From Nematostella vectensis (taxonomy: Eukaryota; Cnidaria; Anthozoa; Actiniaria; Edwardsiidae), in assembly GCF_932526225.1 (NCBI RefSeq), contig NC_064037.1, positions 4,732,703 through 4,796,702 of the forward strand: DNA of 64,000 bases. Direction: 5' to 3'. Positions 12,975 through 24,493 of the stretch are shown here, piece after piece. Numbering within the stretch: the first letter of the stretch is position 1; the number at the start of each line of letters is the position of its first letter. The translations under genes were made by a program, and so were the position numbers. The notes beneath the pieces were generated by a model. It was not told where the DNA came from, did no database searches, and worked only from the letters and a program-made list of their open reading frames with translations.

Positions 12975-13095
12975 TCACTTGGAGTCTCTATTAGCCGCCA
13001 TTTTGTCATCCTAGCAAAATACCGACTGAGAGAAAGCATCCATTTCCATCGGCTGATTTGGGGAAGCGTTAGCGAAAGTCTCGATTGAATTTTGT
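12975..13095 (-). repeat. Dispersed repeat family R1, copy 1
   Basis: In reverse complement this carries the R1 core AAATCAGCCGATGGAAATGG followed by ATGCTTTCTC and, about 30 bp later, GATGACAAAATGGCGG. Other copies lie at 13490, 15455, 49545 and 53130. Copies 1 and 2 form an inverted pair about 400 bp apart. The repeat class is unknown. Confidence 0.75.
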
Positions 13096-13299
13096 AAATA
13101 AGTTTTAAATTTTTGTTTTTTGTTTTGATGGTCTCGATTTTTTTTACATTATATGTCTTCAAATATTGAATAAAAGCAATAATGCAAGGGAGTGATTGTC
13201 TGTTTTTTTTTTTTTTGTCATTGCGCTCGCAAGGCGACCTCGTAAGGGACAGATTATTAGAAAAACAAACAAACAAAAATTGGCATCACCAGACGGCAG

Positions 13300-13318
13300 C
13301 CCCCCCCCCCCCCCCCCC
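13300..13318. repeat. Poly-C tract
   Basis: An uninterrupted run of about 19 C. Confidence 0.9.
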
Positions 13319-13489
13319 ACCATCGAACTTCAAATGGTCCATCATTAAAGGGACAGCCTGTTTATTAAAGAGCCCTGGTTAGCCACGGCTCAACAACCTT
13401 TGTTGTTGTTTTTAATATTGAAAGGCACACAACGTGTAACTCGAAATAACCATCTAAAAAACAAATTACTTTTAAAGTACAAATACTTT

Positions 13490-13620
13490 ATCTACCAAGT
13501 CCAATAGAAAATATCGCATTGGCTTTCCCAAATCAGCCGATGGAAATGGATGCTTTTTCACAGTTTGTACTTTACCAGGATGACAAAATGGCGGGTGACA
13601 AAGGCTATTTAAGCCCCGTG
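13490..13620 (+). repeat. Dispersed repeat family R1, copy 2
   Basis: This carries the R1 core AAATCAGCCGATGGAAATGG and GATGACAAAATGGCGG, then GGCTATTTAAG, which resembles a TATA box. The same distal segment appears at 49752 (GGCTTTTTAA) and 53205 (GACTATATAGA), so the TATA-like block is part of the repeat. Confidence 0.8.
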
Positions 13621-15454
13621 CAAACAGCGCAACCAATGCTGACGAGATGCTTCAGGAGGTATTGTAAGAAGTCCGCCAACATCCCCTTTGTCTTGTACTA
13701 TACCAAGCATAGCGGCGCCAGCAAAGCTGGGTGCTGTTTGCACTGGGCTTTACAGAGCAACTCACGTTGAAGGTAACACATCAAAAACGGATACACTGGG
13801 CGCAAGAGGTTAGTGGCGCCGAGGCTTCTGGAAATTGGCCGAGTGTTAAAGGCACGGCTGCGGTCACTCGGCATTTGTTCAGCGGTGCGATAACCTCGAG
13901 AACTCAATAAATTCTTTTACAAGAACGTCTAGTTCTAAAGAATGTTCTTAAACAAGAACTTCCACAAGGACTGGAACGTTTTGCCTCATATAGCACAAAA
14001 AAATAGTTGTTAAAGTGTAGCTCAACCGTTATGACCATATAACCTGTAATTCGGTCTTGTGACCGCAAGGGGTTGACACTAACTTATATCATTATTAAAT
14101 TTAAGTGTATATAGAAATCATCCAATGAAGTATTAGAAGAGACTAGCACACACAATTTGATTCTGCATTTTAAAACAAATCACACTAACAGAAAACAATA
14201 TTTTGCTGCTATATGAGCCTCAGCATGTAATTATAGTTTGCTCATAAGACAGAATCGCTATAGAAATTGGGACATTGGCGAGCCTTATTAACTTCAACCC
14301 AATTAAGCCCGGTGATTAGATTTTAAGGCCACAGATTGGTTACTGATTCCTTGGGGATCCTCAACTCCCCGGAGTGAAATTCAGTGAAATCCGAGGCTAA
14401 GGGCTCTTATATAAAAGGTTCTTATAAAAAACAATGTACTTTTACCCTTTCGACATTGCATTGGTATCGTGATACCACAATATTTACTATTCCTTGCTCT
14501 GATGCTCAAATTGGCGCCGGTGCAACTCGCCGGTGATATAACTGGCGATAAGCCACGTGGGTAATTAAAGCAGGAGGCGCATGAAGTACAATCCCATTAT
14601 CTTCGACTTACGGAAGTGTTTTGGACGATTAACACGATTGCTGATCAGAAATGCGGAACAGTTATGAAGAAAAATAACAGACGCGGAAGTATGAAAGCAA
14701 ATAAAGAAGGGATTATCGCTAGGAAGTGTGAGATTTAACGCGTCTCTCATGTTCGACTAGATATTAGAGGTTTTTGTCGGCCAACGTGGCCTACGAACTA
14801 CACTCAACTCTTCGAGACGCGCACCATGCCTTTTCGCTCGGATCTCTCTCACTGGTAAAGAGGCTACGTCACGCCAGACCAACCACGTTGCCATTTTTAC
14901 GCTCCCTCACAATACTGAGTCATACAAGGCATCAATTTCCATCAGGTGATTCCCGCAGCTAAATGATATATTTTTAATCAAATATCACCAATAAAGCAAT
15001 AGACTGCACCCGTGGATGGTTATTTTTCTTGCAAATAGATCGTTTTATTTTCAAATGTAAACCAAAACGAAGGAGTGGTTGATAGGCATTCTTTAACAAA
15101 TCGTCATTAGAAGACTGAGGAATAACTGAAGAATGTTTTTCGTTTGATATATTTAAAGAGACATCGTGCTTCAATTCTAAGCTCTGTGAACCACTTGGCA
15201 AGTTTACGTAGTGTCAAACAACCGCTGACTTGCACTGATTATGTGTCTTCAAAAGTTGAATTTCATTGGCCAATATGGCTTGATTGACGCAGAATCGCAA
15301 ACATAGTTTAGGTGTTTGTTTATCTCTGCATGAAAGATTTAACTGTACCTTTTCTATTTCTTTTATAACAATTTAAATTAAAATCAAAATGGCAGCACAA
15401 ATTCCTAATTATTATGAAATCTTGTATTAAATACCTAAAACTAAAATTTTACAT

Positions 15455-15530
15455 TCGCCTTCCCAAATCAGCCGATAGAGTCAAAGGCCTCCTCACTATT
15501 TCGCTACAATAACAAAATTTTTGCGTCTGA
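15455..15530 (+). repeat. Dispersed repeat family R1, partial copy 3
   Basis: CTTCCCAAATCAGCCGATAG matches the R1 core, then the sequence diverges. Only the proximal half is recognisable. Confidence 0.5.
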
Positions 15531-15573
15531 AGAGTCCTCTTAAGTTAGAGTTTTCTTTTTAAGATTGTCTTAC

Positions 15574-15635
15574 CTTACATCAGCTAGACATGTCCTCAGT
15601 TTTCTACAGTGACATGTTATGCTTCCGCTTTTATA
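15574..15635 (-). promoter_or_regulatory. TATA plus short-exon donor module
   Basis: On the minus strand TATAAAAG (15628-15635) is followed about 55 nt later by ATGTAAG|gtaaga (last exonic base 15574). The layout equals the promoter/5' UTR exon of the cysteine-rich gene at 3311-3364. I found no matching signal-peptide or cysteine exon downstream, so this may be chance, a dead paralogue or a gene too diverged to see. Confidence 0.25.
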
Positions 15636-16672
15636 AAATCATTTCGTCCCCGCCCACTACGGGTTGGCACTGTGTAGTTTGTAATGCATCCCGTAATTGA
15701 TTACTTTCACTGTTCTTTAGTGAGTACATTGTATTACTTATTAAAATGATTCAGACCGTAATAATCTGCGCTATCAACAGTTAGACTTCATAATTAATCA
15801 ATATCAACGGCAAATTCTATTTCGAGAAACTACTTTTCGTCACTGCAAACGTTGACTTCTAAATTTGAGCGAATGTTATAGTTTTGTTTTTTAATCTATA
15901 CATACATCTATACAAGGGTAGCACAGGGCAAGAGTGCATAAACATTTATGATCTGTTTTGGGGCAATTGAAAAATACAATTTGTAAAGAGAAATAAAATC
16001 ATAAAATACACCGGTTTCCAGTGTGAGTCATAGTTTAAAAAGTTACATTGAATTTGTTGATAATCCATGCGCGGAACGACGGTAATTGGGATACGTAATT
16101 ATGCCCTGCTGTAAACATCTATTGAGTTCTAGTAACTACGTGAGTGAAAACTATAAACCCAATCAATACAAATGTTAGGCTTTATTTATTTTCAAATTTT
16201 GAAAACACCTATTGCGTCTCTATTCCTCAGTGTAAAACAGTTAAACCTGGTAGCAGCTCTTCATTAAAGTTTTAGCAAAAATGTCCCTTCTCGCTTCGAA
16301 ACAGTACTTCGAAATATATATATAAAATCACAAAAACCATCCATAGGTCTATAGTGTACATATGATAAAAGCATAATTTCTTTATAAATGATACTATAAA
16401 CACATATAAAAGAATAAAAAAAACTTTAAATTACGAAATAGAAAACAGCAACGCAGTTTTATCTTCTTATTAACAAATATAAAATAAACTGCTTGGAAAT
16501 TTCTAGAAGCCTTATGTTTGTTTTATCGCCTGAAGGTGAAAACAAAAAAAATACGGCTAGGGGAAAATATCCCGTTAAGACAGATTCCCGTTAAGGTCTC
16601 TGATAACACGGATAAAAATACCCCTTTACGAACGTCATTGGCATTGAGCGATACACCAACACTAAAAATAAA

Positions 16673-17321
16673 CGCTGTGTCTACCTGCACGGCTTCCGGT
16701 TAAGGAGGAAAAAAAACTAGATACACGGCTGTCTCCAGTTTTCTCGATTTTTAGCCTAAATAACAAGTTTCTGGCTTTAAAACACTTCCACGATTATTTA
16801 GAACAGCCAAGCGACGATTTTTATCCTGAAAAGCTATGCAACAAGCGGCCCGCAAATGCTCGGCAAAGTATGAACGAAGCGTGGAGTTCGACATTTCATG
16901 CATCGTTCATTATGTGCCGAGCATCCGCATGTCGCCTTTTGCGAATTTTTTCAAGCTCGAAGCCATCGTTTGAGGGTTATAAACAACGGTGGGGGGTTCT
17001 TAAAGTCAGAACTTTTCATTTTGGCTTAATGGAAAAAAGAAAAAAGGGAAGTGCATCTACTTTTTTTTCTCCTTGCACAGCTGTTATGGCGAAAACGAGG
17101 GTCGAACTCCACGCTTCGTTCATACTGTGTCGAGCATTTGCGGGTCACTCAATGCACTGCTTTTCAAGCTAAAAAAAATCTCTTTGCTGTTCTTAATAAT
17201 CGTGGGAACTGTTTCAAAGCCAGAAACTTGTTATTTAGGATAAAAATCGAGAAAACTGGAGACAACCGTGTAGCTAGTTTTTTTTCCTCCTTTACCGGAA
17301 GCCGTGCAAGTAGACACAGCG
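16673..17321. mobile_element. Fold-back element with long inverted arms
   Basis: The left arm starts CGCTGTGTCTACCTGCACGG and the right arm ends with its imperfect complement (…GTAGACACAGCG). The arms run about 225 bp each (16673-16900 and 17095-17321) around a loop near 16940-17090. Shared blocks include GCACGGCTTCCGGT, AACTGGAGAC and ATGAACGAAGCGTGGAGTTC. No coding capacity is seen. It is probably a non-autonomous DNA element of unknown superfamily; flanking duplications are unclear. Confidence 0.85.
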
Positions 17322-18172
17322 AAAAATAAATTACTTATTTTATGAATGAGCTTTTTGTGGCATGATTAAGCAAAACGTAGGGTTTCCCGCCATTTTCGCT
17401 AGCGTGCCGCGCGCGCTCCATCGTTTCCCGCCATCTCGTTTCCGTACAGCTGGCGTTCGCGTCCATGCACTTTTTCCTCGCGTTAATTTTGTGTCATTTT
17501 TTTACAAAAATAACATCTCTGTCTTGACATGTATGATTTACTTTTATTGTTGTAAATGACAGTGGAAGTAATGAGGGATGCTCATCAGAACGATGATTGA
17601 ATTGGGTTCTCATTCAACAGCATTTTTTAACTTAATAAAATCAAGGCGTGTTTTGTGTATATTAAATTAAGTTTTGAACATCGCCTAATAAAATTCTTCT
17701 GAAGTTAAAATGACAATTTGATACGATAAACAAGTTCATTCTATATGCCAGTATTATACATATGCAAGCAAAATATTATATATTTGTTTTGATTTATGAG
17801 CGATTAGACCAAAGAAAATTCCTAACATAAAATTTCTTATAAGAATAGATATAATAACCAATCTACAGAAATATTGCACAACAAAAGAACTGAAAAAGGA
17901 AGAATATATTTTTCAGAAGTTTCCAATAATACATTCCATAGAAAACATGATATATTTAATTTAGCTGGAATATTTTATTCAACGCGCAAATAATTAAAAT
18001 CTAATAAAATAAATAAGCCGAAGTGTTATGTTAGCGAAATTGTTCATTCGATCAAATAATATGTACCAAAACATTAATTATTTGTTACACCATCTGAGCG
18101 ACAAGAGATCTAGAAAACTCTTATAACCAAAAAAATGTGATCAATAAAAACTCCATTTAGAATTCACCTTAC

Positions 18173-18249
18173 CTTAAGCGAGACGTGGTTTTACACCAAG
18201 AAAAGGGAATTTGTAACTGTTATAACAACTCATGTAATAAGTTTTATAG
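18173..18249 (-). promoter_or_regulatory. TATA plus short-exon donor module
   Basis: On the minus strand CTATAAAAC (18241-18249) precedes CGCTTAAG|gtaagg (last exonic base 18173) by about 70 nt. It is a further copy of the layout seen at 3311-3364 and 15574-15635. No coding exon could be attached to it. Confidence 0.25.
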
Positions 18250-19287
18250 TCAATGATAGCCCACATGCAAGAGTTCCTCCAATTGTGTGCTCTGAATTGT
18301 GTACCGGCATAAAGTGCCAACGCTGCTCAGCCAATAGAAATCGAGCATTTCATTAAAAGTTTTTGCCTAATTTGCGGCTGCTATTGACAGCATAATCCGC
18401 TAGTCTTATTGTGGATGACGTTTTCTAATTTAGCCTTTGATATCGAAACAAATGATTATTTTACAGCTCGGCTGGCAGTGCTTCCGGGGGAAAGCGCGCA
18501 ACACAGGTGGTTCTAGTTGAAAAGAGCAAAAGAGTAACCAAAAATTAATAACTTCAAATGGAAAGAAAAAAAAAGATTACTAAGAAATACTGGGGCGATT
18601 AATGCAAAACGGCGGAAAAATGGAGAGATTCTCTTCCTTGCTAGTCTTTCCGCGCGCGGGGGAAGAGTTTTTAAGTGGGCCTGGCCTCAACATCGGTACC
18701 ATTAAAGCTGATAAGAGGTACTTTCTTTCGCAATTATTGAGCCCTAACAACGCTCTTAACGATTTCCTTCATAGCTGACGGGTATGTAATAACAAGGAAG
18801 CATCTTTTAAACGGTTAATTCCGACATACAAAAAAAAACCCGTCATGCCTACAAGAAAAGAATGAAAGAGCATCACATTTACAGAGGGCATTTAAAGTCG
18901 TTATCTGAATCGCCCGACGGATCAAGGGAGTTACGTTTGTCGAGACGTCCGTGGAGGAGGCGCGCGAAAAAAGCTCTTTAATAACTTATTCAATGAAAAC
19001 AACTATACAAAGAAAATTTAGAGTAATGTTTCTAGCAAAGAAAATCTTATCTTTAAGGCAAAAGACGGAAGACGCAAGGGAAGACGCAAGCACCTACGCT
19101 AGACTTCATTACATAGATATATGTTATATTACAGACTAGAAATTTCAGGGGGACGACAATAAACTCGTACAATCATCGTGAGAAACGCACATAAAATATT
19201 TACAAGGCGTTATTAATAGCGGTAAGCGCCCTAAAATGAGAAGAAAATGATTCAATGATTACGAATAATAATTAAAAAACTTACCGC

Positions 19288-19354
19288 AACAGCAAAACTG
19301 TGTTTGAATGACGCCCTTGAGTATTCACACAGGCTGTCCCGGAGTACAGAACCA
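19288..19354 (-). other. Possible orphan minus-strand exon
   Basis: About 68 nt lie between a good acceptor (cgtttcag) and a good donor (GCG|gtaagt) on the minus strand. One frame is open and encodes about 23 residues (starting GSVLRDSLCEY). No neighbouring exon with matching phase was found. It could be a 5' UTR exon or chance. Confidence 0.2.
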
Positions 19355-20893
19355 CTGAAACGAAAAATTCACAGAACGTTCATTTCTAATTAAGTTTTTG
19401 ACCTCGCAGAAGCGAAGTTAATGAGAATCACAAAGTCATAGAAAAAAAGAAAATACATTTTAATCACTTGACATTCAAGAGCTTTTTGTAAAACGCAAAG
19501 TAGCAAAGAAAAATGCAAAATGATTTTTACATAAGGTAAATATACGCGTTTCTGCTCAAGCTGGCCATTTTATTGAAAGCAACACAAACACCTTCACTTT
19601 TAATGTTTTGGAACCCAGAGGGGTTTACAATAAATAACACACTTAATGGCCACCATATATTTTCATACTAATTTCCTGAGTTTCAAAAGCTGTTTTAGTA
19701 GTGATTGTTACCTTAATTTTTGATTTGTTGTTTCTTTTTATTTTTCATTATTTTTGGGATAAACCGAATTTGTTATCACACTTTTTTCTTCCGCTAACAG
19801 CATGTTTTAATAATCTTTGAAAGAAATTAAAATTGGAGGTTAACTAGATGGAATCAAAATAACCAAAAAGCGTTAAAAGGTCACCTTGTTTTCACTGAGG
19901 ACCCCACTTCAGTAAAAAGAAAAAAATAGACAAATCAATCGAACGATATGATATTTTTCGTGCTTATAACATCTAGCTAGCCTGGTATTCCGTTTTTCTT
20001 CGGTTTTTCTGTAGTCTTTTTAGTTATATAATTGATATTCAGAAAATATGTGACGGAGAAAGCGAGCGATGTCTTTGCCAGCACCTGTAAATTAGTGACA
20101 ATTATCCTGCCTATAACGAATAAACCCTTATCCCTTAGTGGTGCAATTACTAGAATTTGTCAATAATAGACGCACCCACAAAACAAAGATCAGAAAGAAA
20201 AAGGGAAAAAAGTGCATTATAGACAGTCATTAACGGTTCTGCTGGCGCAGGATTTGGCTTTATATATGTCCATTTGCCCTGCGTTTCCCGCTTTCGGTTT
20301 GGCAATTTAAACTCATTAAATATTTTTACCTGAATAATCTTAATATATTAAAGCCGATGGTTCTAGACGTTTGGGACCTTCGTTATCAGATTTTTTTTAA
20401 AACTAAAACAAAAAGAGTTTCTACGGCCAACGACGGCCCTTTTATGGTCATTTCATGCTAGAAAAATATGAAAAATATCGCACAATTGGTGGTTGGAGAG
20501 TTAATACAAAGAAAACGTAGTCGTTTTGCGGGTCTGCTACCGCGGAAACGTAGTCTCTTTTCAACTAACTAAAGATGGTCACAGTAAATGTTTTTCTCTT
20601 CTGGTTACAAGTCATAAAGTTTACGAAATCCCTAGGGTACGCTCTCACCTTAAAAATTACAAGAATCATGCAGATTTTCCAAATAGGGAATATATTAGTT
20701 TTCTTATATGGAAGTGATCGCGTTTGGCAAAAACGACATTTTTTGAATCAATTTTCTTGATATGCTAATAGTTCTGTCAACCACGGGTACGATTAGCCAA
20801 ATAAAAGAGGGACGTAATTAGCCTCGTCCCTTTGTTTCTCGGCGGGCCTATCACGCTGCTCTACATGGCTATGACGTCACTGGCCCTTTCTGC

Positions 20894-21575
20894 TCTCGCT
20901 CTAGTCCATACCTGGGACATTCTTTGCGCTCGACATTCTGACTCGCGTGAAAGAGGGTCCAGTATTTATTGCATGCGCATGCGCGAACATGTACCAATCA
21001 GCGATCTTCACGGCAAAAGTTGAAAAATACGATAGCGCGCGCGCAATAACGGACGTGCCTAAGGAGGGTCGATTCAAGCTAGACCTTGTCGAGTGCAGAG
21101 CTCCGAAAATCGATCATCGCTAAGTTGAACAGAATGTTTTGTACATGTGAAGGAATATCAGCAAACTGCTTGGGATTTGTTTTTTTCTATAAAAACGCGA
21201 AAAATGTGATTGTAAATCAAATTCCAAAAAAGCGCACGCCCGTTTGAAATGACGCTATTGCCTAAAGCGCGCGCGTAAAAATAACGAAAACGGAAAAGCT
21301 GTTTGTTTTATATATTTTCCAGACTCTAATTATTATCTGTCCTGTTCTCAGAAAGGATTGACAATCAAGTATTTACCCACGACCAAAATCAGCGTATTAT
21401 TTCTGAAATAAACCCTCGCTCGTCCCTTTCGCAACCATCTTGAACTACGCAACCAGGCCACACCGCATATATGCGGTGTATTTTCGCGCATGCGCATGCA
21501 ATAAAAACTGTACCCTCTTTCACGCGAGCCAGAATGTCGAGCGCAAAGAGAGTCCCAGGTCTGGACTACTCTCGC
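20894..21575. mobile_element. Fold-back element, arms about 95 bp
   Basis: The left arm (20894-20987) includes GACATTCTTTGCGCTCGACA and GCATGCGCATGCGCGAA. The right arm (21483-21575) is its near-perfect reverse complement. They flank about 500 bp of unrelated sequence. No open frame resembling a transposase lies between the arms. Confidence 0.8.
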
Positions 21576-22639
21576 CCCCGAGAAGTCAGCTTGAAGCGTC
21601 CGCCATATTGGAAAGTGTGAGTCTGCGTGCAAAGCATCATGGAGCTGAAGGCAAGGGAGTAGCCTGGGGACAAGGCTAGGACGTAATAGCAGTTATGTTG
21701 CATGTTTGACAAAGCAAAAAAAATGCATGTTTGACAAAGCAAAAAAAAAAAAAAAAAAAAATGGCAAGTTTTCCCAAAATAAGGTCTGGTTTACTTCGGT
21801 AAGCTTGAATTTAGAGGTTCCTTATGTCATGTTAACCAACATATCAAAACGTGTTTTTCTCTAATGGATTCGTCTTCGAGATATGAGGCTTGAAGCGCAA
21901 TTTTCAAATGTTCAAAGTATAAATTCTCCTCGTTTGTAGGGAGAAGTCGGGCTCTGATCAGAAATTAAGTCAACTTTGCTTGCTTATATCTAAATTTCAT
22001 ATCTACTAAGTTTCTTTAAAATTTGGAATTAAGCTTTTGGTCAGAGGAACTCCTTGTATGCGGAATCTTGATCTTATATATTAATAATTGGAAAATTTCA
22101 TGCCATTTTTTTGCTCTGTCTGCATGTTCCACAAAGTCCTCGGGAGTCAACAGCGAATAATTATCTTTCTACTATTGCAAGTTGACGAGAATAACTTCAA
22201 ATGCTACTTCTAAACGAAAGGTGCTATGGGTACCATACATCTATGTTTGAGTACTGATTATTTATAAGGTCATAGATAAACTTCAGAAAAAGCCGGAATC
22301 ATAAATTGATTATCCTCCACGGGTTTAATCGTTGACAATCCTACACATATTTCTCTGCATTTGATGAATATATATCGAGATCCATAATTCCTTTTAGTCG
22401 TAAAACGGCCATTTGGTAATCGCAATTTGCGCCGACGTCTTTTGTTTATAAAATAGTGTATATTTTACCTTATATTAAATATCCTCTTAATTTCCAAGTT
22501 TAGTGCCCGGGCCGTTTTCTTCCTGAACAGACAAGAAAATAATAATAATTCTTTTATTAAGGCCCATTGCAGTGTACACTTTATTACGGGTCTGTCAGCA
22601 ACAATTAAACAGCCAGCAATAAATAATGGGAAAATACGC

Positions 22640-23047
22640 ATGTGTCATTGTTCTAACTCCACAGTGACGAAGTGCTTAAGTCGACGGGTCTCAAGCCTGT
22701 GGGCCAGATCTTGGACTGTATTTATGGGTAATAACAGACGGACGTCTCACAAGATTGTTGAAAATGTTGTTAAGACTTTCAACAAAGATCTTGCAAGCAT
22801 TAGTCCGTCTGTTACAGAAGTTTTTAAGATGAACAAGGGAAAGGGCTTCATCATAAGAGGTAAATGCACACAGAAGCTATTTTTCAACATCTATGGGGTG
22901 TTGTGTGGTGGCCTTGACACTGGTCGCTTAAAAAGATGTTGCTCTCTTTTTTGGGGGAACTTTAAAAGTGCATGCATTCCTTTGCTGCTTGTGAAATTAG
23001 CTGTTTATAGTTCTTCATTTTCTTGTGGCAGGAAATTTGAACTATAA
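22640..23047 (+). CDS. Unrecognised open frame, possibly a partial exon
   Basis: An ATG-initiated frame of 135 codons. The stretch from about residue 30 to 75 is Lys/Asn/Val-rich and protein-like, and a donor-like AGAG|gtaaat lies near 22859, so the real segment may be a spliced exon. I do not recognise it. It overlaps an imperfect DNA hairpin (12-bp perfect ends TAACAGACGGAC near 22727 and 22803), which suggests it may be a repeat rather than a gene. Confidence 0.2.
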   Translation: MCHCSNSTVTKCLSRRVSSLWARSWTVFMGNNRRTSHKIVENVVKTFNKDLASISPSVTEVFKMNKGKGFIIRGKCTQKLFFNIYGVLCGGLDTGRLKRCCSLFWGNFKSACIPLLLVKLAVYSSSFSCGRKFEL

Positions 23048-24172
23048 GATAAAGAAAGGGTGAATGCAGTGTGTAATTAGAAACAACCGCAAAAAAAGGA
23101 TCCGTTGTGAGTCCGTGTATGTGTAAATCCATCCCCCCTACTCCCAAAAGATGCGGGGAAATGTATTTATTGTAATATTCAAATTAAGTGTTATATTCAT
23201 AATACATTAGTAAATTCATTGTATATCCTAAGATACTTAAGAACTATCTTTTTCTCTTACCTCAAATCTTGACGGCTGATTGACACAACAGCAACATTAA
23301 GTGCACTTTTGACTCAACGACACTTGCAGATCATAAGATTCTTCCTGAAAACTTGTCATTTATATGTGTGTAGACAAAGGGCGAGCCAAAACGTCCTTTG
23401 AGAGTGTCAAAAAGCCCTTTGATTTGTCGAATAAGTACCAAAGAAAAAGCAATGTTTATTTCATTATTTCACGAAAGCGGGGTTACAACTTTGTCTATTT
23501 CTCATAGTAAGTTTATTAATAAAGAATATTACTATTTACACATTACTTGTTACTTGCATTGCATTCTCATCCCTTTGATATGGACCAAGTAATATCTACG
23601 AATATCAATCATCATGTTGTTCCCAGATTTCAACATTTCTAACTAGAGAATACCCCAAAGAGCCTTGCTTTCAATTCAAACATTTTTTGTCATTCATAGC
23701 TGCTTTCCATTCCTCGATTTTAAAACATCATATATCCCACCATCTCTTACAGACTGAATCACTGTTATCTTCCTTCACGGCGCATCGACCTAGAATGAGA
23801 GCTGGAAGGATAAAATAGTATAAGCAAGGACAACGACAGCAACAACAAAAACAATTAGACTAAATGGCTACAATATCCAGTCTAAGCATGTTTATCAACT
23901 TCTCAGGAACATAGGGGAGGGGGGGGTGAGGGGGGTTGGTGGCTCCTCTTGAATAAAAATACGAAGAAGTATAAAGAATTCCACGGTAGCAAATCCATCC
24001 CTGTTTCATAAAATCGTTCCTTCGCCCCCTTTTGGAACTCCTGGATCCGCCCCCGAGGGATATTACCTTTTTGTGTAAGTAAAGATACAGTGGGCCAAAT
24101 TAAAGTTGCATGCCTCTCATGTGAGCGAGATCCAGAAGGGGTTGAATCAGCAGAGCGATATTAAGAAAAAGG
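23048..24172. other. Non-coding, nothing recognised
   Basis: AT-rich sequence. A minus-strand AATAAA (TTTATT near 23456) is present but cannot be tied to a gene. Confidence 0.45.
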
Positions 24173-24367
24173 GACTGTAAGCCATGTGATGCATTCAAGT
24201 CACGTGAAAGAGACTGTAAGCCATGTGATGCATTCAAGTCACGTGATAGAGACTGTAAGCCATGTGATGCATTCAAGTCACGTGAAAGGGACTGAAAGCC
24301 ATGTGATGCATTCAAGTCACGTGAAAGGGATTGTAAGTCATGTGACGCATTCAAGTCACGTGAAACA
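24173..24367. repeat. 39-bp tandem array, each unit with TCACGTGA
   Basis: Five units (CATTCAAGTCACGTGAAAGA and following) carry TCACGTGA at about 24199, 24238, 24277, 24316 and 24355. Each also has a CATGTGAT or CATGTGAC half-site. TCACGTGA is the palindromic E-box bound by MiT/TFE, USF and MAX-type bHLH-zip factors. The array lies about 2 kb beyond the ANAPC7 stop codon. Confidence 0.9.
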
Positions 24368-24493
24368 ATGGCACACGGTCGTTCGCCATAACTGTATTCA
24401 TGTCTACTGCTTTAACTTTCACTTTGCTCATTGCGTCTGATTGGTTCAAATACAAAACAAAAAGCTTAGTTATTGAAGTGAGGCAGTGGTGAT

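Noticed and set aside
13519-13770. Plus-strand 83-codon frame
   Set aside because: It starts with TTG inside an R1 repeat copy; the same DNA recurs elsewhere without an open frame.
24100-24440. Open frames on both strands across the E-box array
   Set aside because: They follow from the 39-bp unit (13 codons) and encode only the repeat.
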